A DNA stretch of 64,000 bases from Streptomyces abyssalis (GTDB lineage Bacteria > Actinomycetota > Actinomycetes > Streptomycetales > Streptomycetaceae): assembly GCF_001751365.1 (NCBI RefSeq), contig NZ_LJGT01000038.1, positions 409,271 through 473,270 on the forward strand, written 5' to 3'. Each line of letters opens with the position of its first letter. The first letter of the stretch is position 1. The position numbers and the translations under genes are program-made. The notes beneath the pieces were generated by a model. It did no database searches, had not been told where the DNA came from, and was given only the letters and a program-made list of their open reading frames with translations. Below are positions 8,034-16,932 of the stretch, piece by piece.

Positions 8034-9632
8034 TCATCCCTCGCCCCGCGCCTTCTCCGCCTCCGCCGCGCGCAGTTCGCGCCGGAGGATCTTGCCGCTG
8101 AGCGCACGCGGCACGGCCGCCGTGAACTCCAGCCGCCGCACCTTCTTGTACGGGGAGACCCGCTCGGCCACGTACGCCATTACGTCCTCCTCGCTCAGCC
8201 GCTCCCCCGCCTCGCCCTGCTGCCGCACGACGAACGCCTTCGGCACCTCGTTGCCCTCTGCGTCCGTCACCCCGATCACCGCGGCGTCGGCGACAGCCGG
8301 GTGGGTGAGGAGCACGGCCTCCAGCTCGGCCGGGGCCACCTGGTACCCCTTGTATTTGATCAACTCCTTGACGCGGTCGACGACGTACAGCCATCCGTCC
8401 GCGTCCACGCGCCCGATGTCGCCGGTGCGCAGCCATCCTTCGGCGTCGATCATCGCGTCGGTCTCGCCCGTACGCCCCAGGTACCCCTTCATCACCTGCG
8501 GCCCGCGGAAGAGCAGTTCGCCCTCCTCGCCCGCGCCGGCGTCGCGGTCGGGGTCCTCGAGGGAGACGACGCGCATCTCGGTGGACGGCAGCAGCTTCCC
8601 GACCGCCCCGGGCGGCCCCGACTCGTACCGGGGCACGACGTGCGTGCCGGGCGAGAGCTCGGTCATCCCGTACGCCTGCTTGACCACCGGCACGTTCAGG
8701 CGCGTCGCGCAGGCGGCGGCCAGCTCGGCATCCAGCGGCGCCGCCGCGCTGAGGACGAACTCCAGCGACGACAGGTCGTACTTGTCGACGTCGGGGTGCT
8801 TGGCCAGGGCGAGCACGATGGGAGGCGCGACATAGAGGACGTTCACGCGGTGCGTCTCGATCGCCGCGAGGAACTGGCCGAGGTCGAAGCGCGGCAGCAC
8901 CACGACGGATGCGCCCTGGCGCAGCGGTGCGTTGATCAGCGCCGTCAGACCGTAGATGTGGAAGAACGGCAGCACCGCCAGCAGCCGGTCCTCGGGGCCC
9001 GCCGGCATCAGGGGGTTGAGCTGGGCGAGGTTGGTGGCGATGTTGCGGTGGGTGAGCATCACGCCCTTCGGCATGGACGTGGTGCCCGAGGAGTACGGCA
9101 GTGCGGCCAGGTCGTGCGCCGGGTCGATGACGACCCGCGGCTCGGGAGCCGTGCTGCCGCGCATGTCGAGCACGCTGCGGTGCCCCTCCGCGTGGTCGCA
9201 CACGAAGATCTCCACCACGCCGCCTGCCCGTTCCGCCGCCTGCCGTGCCGTCTCCAGCAGCGGCGAGACGGTCACGATCCAGCGTGCGCCGGAGTCGCCG
9301 AGCTGCCGCGCCAGCTCCTCGGCCGTCGCCAGCGGATGGACGGTGCTCACGGCCGCCCCGGCTCGCGTCGCCCCGTGGAAGACGGCGGGGAAGGCCAGGG
9401 TGTTGGGGCTGTGCAGGGCGAGCACGTCGCCCTTGCGCAGCCCGGCCTCCGCCAGCGCGGCGGCGATGCGGCGGGTGAAGGCGTCGAGCTGTGCGTAGGT
9501 GAGTGTGGAGCCGTCGACGCCGTCCACGAGCGCCGTCCGTTCGGCGTACAGGCCCGCCGAGTGGCCCAGTACGGCGTCGTGGATGGGTTCGTCCACGAGG
9601 GGGACGTCGGCGTACTCGCTGTGGAAAATCAT
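8034..9632 (-). CDS. AMP-forming acyl-CoA ligase (4-coumarate-CoA ligase-like)
   Basis: 532 residues of the ANL superfamily. The AMP-binding loop LPYSSGTTSMPKGV (about 175-188), the YGMTE motif, GWLRTGDIG and the hinge/lysine region VDRVKELIKYKGYQVAPAELE (C-terminal third) are all intact, so adenylation and thioesterification of a carboxylic acid are expected. The ATG at 9632 lies 4 nt after GGGAGGA; the longer upstream reading is low-complexity. In the operon it probably activates the acid entering the carboxylase pathway, as AtuH is thought to do. Aryl or acyl preference cannot be told from sequence. Confidence 0.9.
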   Translation of the reverse strand: MIFHSEYADVPLVDEPIHDAVLGHSAGLYAERTALVDGVDGSTLTYAQLDAFTRRIAAALAEAGLRKGDVLALHSPNTLAFPAVFHGATRAGAAVSTVHPLATAEELARQLGDSGARWIVTVSPLLETARQAAERAGGVVEIFVCDHAEGHRSVLDMRGSTAPEPRVVIDPAHDLAALPYSSGTTSMPKGVMLTHRNIATNLAQLNPLMPAGPEDRLLAVLPFFHIYGLTALINAPLRQGASVVVLPRFDLGQFLAAIETHRVNVLYVAPPIVLALAKHPDVDKYDLSSLEFVLSAAAPLDAELAAACATRLNVPVVKQAYGMTELSPGTHVVPRYESGPPGAVGKLLPSTEMRVVSLEDPDRDAGAGEEGELLFRGPQVMKGYLGRTGETDAMIDAEGWLRTGDIGRVDADGWLYVVDRVKELIKYKGYQVAPAELEAVLLTHPAVADAAVIGVTDAEGNEVPKAFVVRQQGEAGERLSEEDVMAYVAERVSPYKKVRRLEFTAAVPRALSGKILRRELRAAEAEKARGEG

Positions 9633-9894
9633 GTGGTCCTCCCGAGCAAGGTGGTCGTCGGCGACGGAGCGGTGGCCTCGGCGGTACGGCGCGGTGCGCA
9701 CGGGGCCTGGTGCGGTGCGCACGCCTGGTGCGGTGCGTGCGGCGCGGCGCACCCGGTTCGTGCGGTGCCGTCCGTGGTGCCGTCCGTTCCGCCGTCCGTT
9801 CCGCCGTCGGCGAAATGACCGGAGATGCCCCACAGTCTCCTTCGTGGCGTCCCTCCTCAGAAGCCCCCGGCGCGGCCGGGCCCGTCGGCGCCGC
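9633..9894. other. Intergenic low-complexity leader of the CoA ligase gene
   Basis: 262 bp of GTGCGGTGCG-type and CCGTCCGTTCCG-type short direct repeats between acyl-CoA dehydrogenase and ligase genes. No gene or clear promoter is visible. Confidence 0.6.
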
Positions 9895-11067
9895 TCAGTA
9901 CGACTTCGGCAGGCCGAGCGTCTGGTGCGAGACGAAGTTCAGCACCATCTCGCGGCTGACCGGCGCGATGCGGCCGACGCGCGCCGCCGTGATCAGGGAG
10001 GCGATGCCGTACTCCTTCGTGAGCCCGTTGCCGCCGAGGGTGTGCACCGCCTGGTCGACGGCCTTCACGCACGCCTCCCCGGCCGCGTACTTCGCCATGT
10101 TGGCCGCCTCGCCCGCGCCCATGTCGTCGCCCGCGTCGTAGAGCGCGGCGGCTTTGGTCATCATCAGCCGGGCGAGCTCCAGCTCGATGTGCGCCTGGGC
10201 GAGCGGGTGCGCGATGGCCTGGTGGCTGCCGATGGGTTCCTTCCACACCTGGCGCGTACGGGCGTAGTCCAGCGCCCGGTCGATCGCGTGGCGGCCCATG
10301 CCGATGCCGAAGGCGGCCGTCATGATGCGCTCGGGGTTGAGGCCCGCGAAGAGCTGGAGCAGCCCCGCGTCCTCTCCCTGTCCTCCGCCGACGAGCGCGT
10401 CCGCCGGCAGCCGCACGTCGTCCAGTACGAGTTCGAACTGCTTCTCCGGCGCGGCCAGTTCCATCTCGATGGGGCTGCGCGTGAAGCCGGGTGCGTCGCG
10501 CGGGACGATGAACAGGCAGGGCTTGAGCTTGCCCGTACGTTCGTCCTCGGTGCGGCCGACGACGAGCGTGGCGTCGGCGATGTCGACGCCCGAGATGAAG
10601 ACCTTGCGGCCGGTGAGCAGCCAGTCCTCACCTTCCCTGCGTGCCGTGGTGGTGATGCGGTGGGAGTTGGACCCGGCGTCGGGTTCGGTGATGCCGAACG
10701 CCATCTTGCGGCTGCCGTCGGCCAGTCCGGGCAGCCATTCGCGCTTCTGCTCCTCGGTGCCGAAGCGGGCGATGACGGTGCCGCAGATCGCCGGCGAGAC
10801 GACCAGCATCAGCAGCGGGCAGCCGGCTGCTCCCAACTCCTCCAGGACGATGGCCAGTTCGGTTATGCCGCCGCCTCCGCCGCCGTACTCCTCGGGGAGG
10901 TTGACGCCGAGATACCCGAGCGACGCCGCTTCGGCCCACAGCTCGTCCGTGTGCTTGCCCTCCGCGACGACGCCGGTGAAGTACTCGCGTCCGAAGCGCT
11001 TGCCGAGCGCCGCGACGGCGGCTCGCAGGTCACGCTGTTCCTCGGTCTCCAGCAGGGCATTGGTCAT
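9895..11067 (-). CDS. Acyl-CoA dehydrogenase
   Basis: 390 residues, normal length. The FAD/substrate motifs FGITEPDAGSNSHRITT (about 130-146) and WLLTGRKVFISG are present, and the C-terminal half has HTLGGNGLTKEYGIASLITAAR. Its start overlaps the carboxylase alpha stop (ATGA), with GAAGGAG 5 nt upstream. It is a flavoenzyme donating electrons to ETF. In the cluster it is the counterpart of AtuD (citronellyl-CoA) or isovaleryl-CoA dehydrogenase; the sequence alone does not choose between them. Confidence 0.92.
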   Translation of the reverse strand: MTNALLETEEQRDLRAAVAALGKRFGREYFTGVVAEGKHTDELWAEAASLGYLGVNLPEEYGGGGGGITELAIVLEELGAAGCPLLMLVVSPAICGTVIARFGTEEQKREWLPGLADGSRKMAFGITEPDAGSNSHRITTTARREGEDWLLTGRKVFISGVDIADATLVVGRTEDERTGKLKPCLFIVPRDAPGFTRSPIEMELAAPEKQFELVLDDVRLPADALVGGGQGEDAGLLQLFAGLNPERIMTAAFGIGMGRHAIDRALDYARTRQVWKEPIGSHQAIAHPLAQAHIELELARLMMTKAAALYDAGDDMGAGEAANMAKYAAGEACVKAVDQAVHTLGGNGLTKEYGIASLITAARVGRIAPVSREMVLNFVSHQTLGLPKSY

Positions 11068-13370
11068 GACGGCTCCTTCGGGGCGGCGGACTGTGCTGCT
11101 TCCGTACGACGGGCTTCTGCGGACTCGGTTGCCGGGAACTCGGTTACCTGGGACTCGGTTGCCGGGAACTGGGTTGCCGGGGATTCCGTTGCTGCGGACT
11201 CCGACTCCCGGGACTCGGCTCTTACGGGCTCTGTCTCCGCGGCGGTGTCTGTACCGGGGGCCGCCCCGTCCTCGCTGACGACGGCGAGCAGTTCGCCCAC
11301 CTCGACCTGGCGGCCCGCCTCCGCGTGGAGGGCGGTGAGCGTGCCGGACGCGGGCGCGACGACCTTGTGCTCCATCTTCATCGCCTCCAGCCACAGCAGC
11401 GGCTCCCCCGCCTTGACGGTGACGCCGACGGCCAGCCCGGGCACGACGCGGGCCACGGCACCCGGCATCGGCGCCAGCAGCGAACCGGGCTCGTTCGCGG
11501 TCTCCGGCTCACGGAGCCGGGGCAGCGCGGTGAAGGCGTGGCAGCCCAGGGGCGGCGGCGCGTCCACGTACACATGCGAGCCGTCCTCCCCGTAGCGCGC
11601 CACGGCGAAGTCCCGGCGCACACCGTCGACTTCGAGTGAGACGTGGTCGGGTGCCGCGTGCAGCAGGCGCAGCTTCACCCCTGGGAAGCCGCCGTCCGGG
11701 AGGAGCAGTCCGCCCCTGGTGAGGCGGTAGCGGATCTCGGTCTCCTCCTGGGAGGGCTCGGCCCGGTACGTCTTCGACTGGGGGTGTGCGGGCACGTTGC
11801 GCCAGCCACCGAGCCGCGCGGAGACGGTGCCGCCGGCGGTCCGTGACCGCTCCGCGTCGGCCAGCGCGGCGGCCAGCGCGGCCAGCCTCCCCCTGGGCCT
11901 CGCGGCCCGGGTGGTACCCCCGGGGCGGCCCGCGGAGGTGCCCGTCCCGGCCCCGCCCCCGGCCCCGGCGGCGTCCGGGCCGCCGCCGTCCAGGTCCTCG
12001 GTGAGCGAGTCCAGGTTCCGGTCGTAGAAGCCGGTGTCGAGGCGGCCCTCCGCGAAGTCCGGGTGCCGCAGCGACCGTACGAGCAGCTCACGGTTGGTCA
12101 CCGGCCCGTGCACCTGTGCGCGCTCCAGCGCGGACGCCAGCCTGCGTACGGCCTCGCGCCGCGTGGGCGCCCATGCCACGACCTTGGCCAGCATCGGGTC
12201 GTAGTGCACGCCGATCACGTCGCCGTCCGCGACGCCGCTGTCCAGCCGGATGCCGCCCTGCCCGTGCCCGCCGGCGCCCGCGACGCGCAGACAGTGCAGC
12301 GTGCCGGTCTGCGGCTGCCAGCCACGGGCCGGGTCCTCCGCGTAGAGGCGGGCCTCGACGGCGTGCCCGCGGGGGGAGGGCGGCCCCTCCGGGTCCAGCG
12401 GCTCGCCCTCGGCCACCCGGATCTGCAGCGCGACGAGATCCACACCGTGCACGCACTCGGTGACGGGATGCTCGACCTGGAGCCGGGTGTTCATCTCCAG
12501 GAAGTACGCGCGGGAGCCCTCCCCGGACTCCCGCGTCCCCGTGCCCTGCACGTCGCCACCGGTGACCAGGAACTCCACCGTGCCGGCGCCCCGGTAGTCC
12601 ACGGCACGTGCCGCGTCGGCCGCCGACTTGTGCAGCAGGTCGCGCAGTTCACCGCTCAGGCCCGGTGCGGGAGCCTCCTCGACGACCTTCTGGTGGCGCC
12701 GCTGGAGCGAGCAGTCGCGGGTGCCCAACGTCCACACCGCGCCGTGCGCGTCGGCGAGGATCTGCACCTCCACGTGGCGTCCGCGCTCGACGTACGGCTC
12801 GACGAAGACCTCGCCGTCGCCGAAAGCGGCTGCCGCCTCCGCCTTCGCCGCGGCGATCTCCCCTTCCAGCGCGGCGAGTTCACGCACGACGCGCATGCCA
12901 CGTCCGCCGCCGCCCGCCGCGGCCTTCACCAGCAGCGGCAGGTCGCTCTCGCGCGCCTCCTGCGTACGTACGGGCTCCAGCAGCGGCACTCCGGCCTCGC
13001 CCATCAGCTTCTTCGCACGCGTCTTGGACGCCATCGCCTCGATCGCCTCCGGAGGCGGGCCGATCCACACCAGACCCGCGTCGCGCACGGCACGTGCGAA
13101 CCCGGCGTTCTCGGAGAGGAATCCGTAGCCCGGGTGCACAGCGTCCGCCCCGGACGCCAGCGCCGCCGCGACGATCAGGTCGCCCCGGAGATAGGTGTCC
13201 GCGGGCGCGTCGCCGGGGAGCCGCACCGCCGCGTCCGCCTCCCGTACGTGCGGCGCGTCCGCGTCGGAGTCCGAGTGGACGGCGACCGTGGCGACGCCCA
13301 GCTCCGCGCACGTACGGAAGACGCGTCGGGCGATCTCGCCACGGTTCGCGACCAGCACCGATGTGATCAT
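11064..13370 (-). CDS. Acyl-CoA carboxylase alpha subunit (biotin carboxylase + BCCP)
   Basis: 768 residues. Biotin carboxylase domain: VANRGEIARRVFRT at the N-terminus, GYGFLSEN, ATP-grasp loop KAAAGGGGRGM (about residue 160) and EMNTRLQVEHPVTE. The biotinyl domain has EAMKMEHK, with the biotin lysine near residue 665. Unusually, about 66 low-complexity residues follow, built on the repeat ATES/FPATES encoded by roughly 18-bp DNA repeats; biotinyl domains normally end about 35 residues after the lysine. ATG at 13370 has GGAG 6 nt upstream. It pairs with the beta subunit upstream and resembles MccA/AtuF. Substrate is not determinable. Confidence 0.93.
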   Translation of the reverse strand: MITSVLVANRGEIARRVFRTCAELGVATVAVHSDSDADAPHVREADAAVRLPGDAPADTYLRGDLIVAAALASGADAVHPGYGFLSENAGFARAVRDAGLVWIGPPPEAIEAMASKTRAKKLMGEAGVPLLEPVRTQEARESDLPLLVKAAAGGGGRGMRVVRELAALEGEIAAAKAEAAAAFGDGEVFVEPYVERGRHVEVQILADAHGAVWTLGTRDCSLQRRHQKVVEEAPAPGLSGELRDLLHKSAADAARAVDYRGAGTVEFLVTGGDVQGTGTRESGEGSRAYFLEMNTRLQVEHPVTECVHGVDLVALQIRVAEGEPLDPEGPPSPRGHAVEARLYAEDPARGWQPQTGTLHCLRVAGAGGHGQGGIRLDSGVADGDVIGVHYDPMLAKVVAWAPTRREAVRRLASALERAQVHGPVTNRELLVRSLRHPDFAEGRLDTGFYDRNLDSLTEDLDGGGPDAAGAGGGAGTGTSAGRPGGTTRAARPRGRLAALAAALADAERSRTAGGTVSARLGGWRNVPAHPQSKTYRAEPSQEETEIRYRLTRGGLLLPDGGFPGVKLRLLHAAPDHVSLEVDGVRRDFAVARYGEDGSHVYVDAPPPLGCHAFTALPRLREPETANEPGSLLAPMPGAVARVVPGLAVGVTVKAGEPLLWLEAMKMEHKVVAPASGTLTALHAEAGRQVEVGELLAVVSEDGAAPGTDTAAETEPVRAESRESESAATESPATQFPATESQVTEFPATESAEARRTEAAQSAAPKEPS

Positions 13371-13456
13371 TCTCTGCTCCACTCCGCCGCCCCTCGCAGC
13401 ACTCACAGCTCCCGCAGGACTCACAGCTCCCGCAGCTCCCGGCACCGTCCCAGCCC

Positions 13457-15058
13457 TCACATCCGGAAGACGCCGAAGCCGCCGCGCGCTCCCTCGACGG
13501 GCGCCGTGTGGATGGCGGACAGACACAGACCCAGCACCGTGCGGGTGTCGCGCGGGTCGATCACACCGTCGTCGTAGAGCCGTCCCGACAGGAACATCGG
13601 CAGCGACTCCGCCTCGATCTGCTGCTCGACCATGGCGCGGAGTCCGGCGTCGGCCTCCTCGTCGAACGGCTTGCCCTTCGCCGCCGCCGACTCCCGCATG
13701 ACGATCGACATCACACCCGCGAGCTGCTGCGGGCCCATGACGGCGGACTTGGCGCTCGGCCAGGCGAACAGGAACCGCGGGTCGTAGGCCCGTCCGCACA
13801 TGCCGTAGTGGCCGGCTCCGTAGCTGGCGCCCATCAGCACCGACAGATGCGGCACCTTCGAGTTCGACACGGCGTTGATCATCATCGCGCCGTGCTTGAT
13901 GATGCCGCCCTGCTCGTACTCCTTGCCGACCATGTAGCCGGTGGTGTTGTGCAGGAACAGCAGCGGGATGTCGCGCTGGTTGGCGAGCTGGATGAACTGC
14001 GTGGCCTTCTGCGACTCCTCGCTGAAGAGCACACCCTGCGCGTTGGCGAGGACGCCCAGCGGATAGCCGTGCAGCTCCGCCCAGCCCGTCACGAGGCTCG
14101 TGCCGTAGCGGGGCTTGAACTCGTCGAAGTCGGAGCCGTCGACGATACGGGCGACGACCTCGCGCGGGTCGAAGGGCGTCTTCAGGTCTCCGGGGACGAT
14201 GCCGAGGAGCTCGTCCTCGTCGTACTTCGGAGGCGCCGCCGGGAAGGCCGGACTGCCGTGCGCCTTGCGCCAGTTGAGGCGGGCGACGACGCGGCGGGCC
14301 TGGCGCAGCGCGTCCGGCTCGTCCAGCGCGAAGTAGTCGCCGAGGCCGGAGACGCGGGTGTGCATGTCCGCACCGCCGAGCTCCTCGTCGCCGGACTCCT
14401 CGCCGGTGGCCATCTTCACCAGCGGCGGGCCGCCGAGGAACACCTTCGACTGCTCCTTGACCATGATCACGTGGTCGGACATGCCGGGTACGTACGCGCC
14501 TCCGGCCGTCGAGTTGCCGAACACGACGGCCAGCGTGGGGATTCCGGCCTCGGACAGCCGCGTGAGGTCGCGGAAGAGCGCCCCGCCGGGGATGAAGATC
14601 TCCTTCTGGCTGGGCAGGTCCGCGCCGCCGGACTCGACGAGGCTGATGCACGGCAGCCGGTTGGCGTAGGCGATCTCGTTGGCGCGCAGGGCCTTCTTCA
14701 GCGTCCACGGGTTGCTGGCGCCGCCCCGTACGGTCGGGTCGTTCGCCGTGATCAGGCACTCGACGCCCTCGACGACGCCGATGCCCGTCACCAGCGAGGC
14801 CCCGACCGCGTAGTCGCTGCCCCAGCCCGCCAGGGGCGACAGCTCCAGGAAGGGCGTGTCCGGGTCGAGCAGCAACTCGATGCGTTCGCGGGCGAGCAAC
14901 TTGCCGCGCCCGCGGTGGCGTTCGGTGTACTTCTCACCTCCGCCAGCGACGGACTTGGCGAGTTCCGCGTCGAGTTCTGCGATCCTCTCCAGCATCTGCC
15001 GCCGGTGTCCGGCGTACTCGCCGCCCGACACGTCCAGCGCCGAGGTCAGTGCACTCAC
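13457..15058 (-). CDS. Acyl-CoA carboxylase beta subunit (carboxyltransferase)
   Basis: 533 residues, the size of methylcrotonyl- or geranyl-CoA carboxylase beta subunits. Both crotonase-like halves are visible: GRGKLLARERIELLLD, then FGNSTAGGAYVPGMSD in the N-half, and HNTTGYMVGKEYEQGGIIKHGA with ASYGAGHYGMCGRAY in the C-half. The GTG start at 15058 overlaps the AtuA-like stop (GTGA), so translation is coupled; a longer start at 15103 lies within the upstream gene. It accepts carboxybiotin from the alpha subunit and transfers CO2 to an acyl-CoA. It resembles MccB/AtuC; neighbours favour a branched or terpenoid acyl-CoA. Confidence 0.93.
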   Translation of the reverse strand: MSALTSALDVSGGEYAGHRRQMLERIAELDAELAKSVAGGGEKYTERHRGRGKLLARERIELLLDPDTPFLELSPLAGWGSDYAVGASLVTGIGVVEGVECLITANDPTVRGGASNPWTLKKALRANEIAYANRLPCISLVESGGADLPSQKEIFIPGGALFRDLTRLSEAGIPTLAVVFGNSTAGGAYVPGMSDHVIMVKEQSKVFLGGPPLVKMATGEESGDEELGGADMHTRVSGLGDYFALDEPDALRQARRVVARLNWRKAHGSPAFPAAPPKYDEDELLGIVPGDLKTPFDPREVVARIVDGSDFDEFKPRYGTSLVTGWAELHGYPLGVLANAQGVLFSEESQKATQFIQLANQRDIPLLFLHNTTGYMVGKEYEQGGIIKHGAMMINAVSNSKVPHLSVLMGASYGAGHYGMCGRAYDPRFLFAWPSAKSAVMGPQQLAGVMSIVMRESAAAKGKPFDEEADAGLRAMVEQQIEAESLPMFLSGRLYDDGVIDPRDTRTVLGLCLSAIHTAPVEGARGGFGVFRM

Positions 15059-16932
15059 GGGAGAAGCCCTTCCGGTATGTCGGTGTGGCGGGAACGCAGC
15101 CATTCGCCCAGCGCCTTGGCCTGCGGATCGAAGCGCGCCTGGGAGGCGACGCCCTCACCGAGCAGGCCGTCGACGACGAAGTTGACGGCGCGGAGGTTGG
15201 GGAGGACGTGGCGGGTGACGGACAGATGACGGATTTCAGGTAGCAGATGACAGATTTCATCAACTGTCAGCGTATGGACCAGCCACCGCCATGCGTCCTC
15301 CCCGAGATCCCCGCGCACCCACACCCCCACGTTCGCACTGCCGCCCTTGTCCCCGCTGCGCGCTCCCACCAGCTCGCCCAGCGGCATCCTGCGCACCGGC
15401 CCGTACGCGTCGGAGGACAGGGGCTCCGGCAGTGCGGGCTCCTCCACAGGGACGAGATCCTGCGTCTTCTCCGGCGCCGGTACGTCCACCTTCCCGCTGC
15501 CTTCGGCGGATGGTGACCCCAGCCCGTCCGGCAGCACCGCGACGTGCGGCACACGGTCCGCGTCGATCCAGGCGGCCTCGAACACCCCGTACGGAGAGCC
15601 CTTTCCGGGCGGCGCCGTCACGTGGAAGCCGGGAAAGCTCGCCAGCGCAAGTTCGATCGCGGCGCCGCTCACGGCCCGCCCCACGGCCTCCTCGGAGGGG
15701 TCACGCACGACCATCCGCAGCATCGCGCTCGCCTCCTCCTGAACGGGCGCGTCGGCGTGGTCGGTACGGGCGAGGGTCCAGGTCACCTCCGCCGGCGGCC
15801 GCCCGCCGCCCTCCCGGCCGGGTCCCGCCGGCCCCGCCTCCATCTGCCGCCGCACCAGCGCCGCCTTGGCCTCGATGTCGAGGCCGGTCAGCACGAACGT
15901 GACCTCGTTGCGCCAGCCGCCGAGCCTGGTCAGGCCGACCTTGAGCCGGGGCGGCGGCGCCTCTCCCCGTACGCCGTCGATCCGCACCCGGTCCGGGCCC
16001 TCCTGCGACAGGCTCACCGAGTCCAGCCGTGCCGTCACGTCCGGTCCGGCGTAGCGCGCGCCCGCCGTCTCGTACAGGAGCTGGGCGGTGACCGTGCCGG
16101 TAGTCACCGCGCCGCCGGTGCCGGGGTGTTTGGTGATGACGGCGCTTCCGTCCCGCGCGATCTCGGCGAGGGGGAAGCCGGGGTGCGTCACATCGAGGTT
16201 CTCCCGTGCGAAGAGGGCGTAGTTGCCGCCGGTGGCCTGAGCGCCGCACTCCAGTACGTGTCCCGCGGTCACCGCTCCGGCGAGCGCGTCCCAGTCGTCG
16301 CCCGCCCAGCCGAAGTGCGCGGCCGCCGCCCCGCTCACCAGCGCGGCGTCCGTCACCCGGCCGGTCACCACGATGTCGGCGCCGGCCCGCAGGCACTCGG
16401 CGATGCCGCCGCCGCCCAGGTAGGCGTTGGCCGTCAGCACGCCCTCGCCCCAGCCGCCGTGTCCGCCGCCCAGTGCCAGTACGTCGTCGCCCTCGACGTG
16501 CGCGACGGCGGCCGGCACACCGGTGCGCTCGCTCAACTCCCGTACGGCGTCGGCCAGTCCGGCAGGATTGAGACCACCCGCGTTGACGACGATCCGCACT
16601 CCGCGGTCCATCGCGAGTCCGAGCCCCGTCTCCAGCTGCCGCAGAAAGGTCTTCGCATAGCCGCGCGAGGGGTCCTTCAGCCGGTCCCGCCCGAGGATCA
16701 GCATCGTCAGCTCGGCGAGATAGTCCCCGGTCAGCACGTCGAGCCGGCCGCCGGTGAGCATCTCCTCCATGGCACGGAAGCGGTCGCCGTAGAAGCCGGA
16801 GCAGTTGCCGATGCGCAGCACGTCCGCCGCGCCGACCGCCCCGCCAGTCGTTGCCCTCGCGGCGCCGCTCGCCGTCCGGCTCGCCGTCCCGCCCTCGGAC
16901 TCGCTCCCGGTCCCGCTCGCCGCGCCGCTCAC
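15055..16932 (-). CDS. Acyclic terpene utilization AtuA-like protein (DUF1446)
   Basis: 625 residues from a GTG with AAGGAGG 7 nt upstream, coupled by GTGA overlaps to both neighbours. After a Gly/Ser/Thr-rich tail (about 30 residues) comes the AtuA-type domain: IGNCSGFYGDR, GDYLAELTM, VVNAGGLNP, VTGRVTDAALVSG. A C-terminal module has GARSGDKGGSANVGVWVR and FDPQAKALGEWLRSRH. Biochemical function is unknown even in the family, where it is required for citronellol growth. Odd point: a repeat-family element (15214-15270) lies in frame near the C-terminus and encodes a stretch with CTA, ACA and GAA codons unlike the rest of the gene. Confidence 0.88.
   Translation of the reverse strand: MSGAASGTGSESEGGTASRTASGAARATTGGAVGAADVLRIGNCSGFYGDRFRAMEEMLTGGRLDVLTGDYLAELTMLILGRDRLKDPSRGYAKTFLRQLETGLGLAMDRGVRIVVNAGGLNPAGLADAVRELSERTGVPAAVAHVEGDDVLALGGGHGGWGEGVLTANAYLGGGGIAECLRAGADIVVTGRVTDAALVSGAAAAHFGWAGDDWDALAGAVTAGHVLECGAQATGGNYALFARENLDVTHPGFPLAEIARDGSAVITKHPGTGGAVTTGTVTAQLLYETAGARYAGPDVTARLDSVSLSQEGPDRVRIDGVRGEAPPPRLKVGLTRLGGWRNEVTFVLTGLDIEAKAALVRRQMEAGPAGPGREGGGRPPAEVTWTLARTDHADAPVQEEASAMLRMVVRDPSEEAVGRAVSGAAIELALASFPGFHVTAPPGKGSPYGVFEAAWIDADRVPHVAVLPDGLGSPSAEGSGKVDVPAPEKTQDLVPVEEPALPEPLSSDAYGPVRRMPLGELVGARSGDKGGSANVGVWVRGDLGEDAWRWLVHTLTVDEICHLLPEIRHLSVTRHVLPNLRAVNFVVDGLLGEGVASQARFDPQAKALGEWLRSRHTDIPEGLLP
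15214..15270. repeat. Palindromic repeat-family copy inside the AtuA-like CDS
   Basis: Contains TGACGG/TGACAG words and the 22-bp core TGACAG-10-CTGTCA at 15248-15269, one base different from 7945-7966. A second GATGACGGATTTCA lies at 15226-15239. It is read through in frame without disrupting the protein length expected around it. Confidence 0.85.

Noticed and set aside
7944..9818. Plus-strand frame opposite the CoA ligase
   Set aside because: Antisense shadow of a clear ANL-family gene.
13371..14759. N-terminal extension of the carboxylase alpha subunit
   Set aside because: It overlaps the well-supported carboxyltransferase gene in another frame; the ATG at 13370 has a ribosome site and starts the biotin carboxylase domain.
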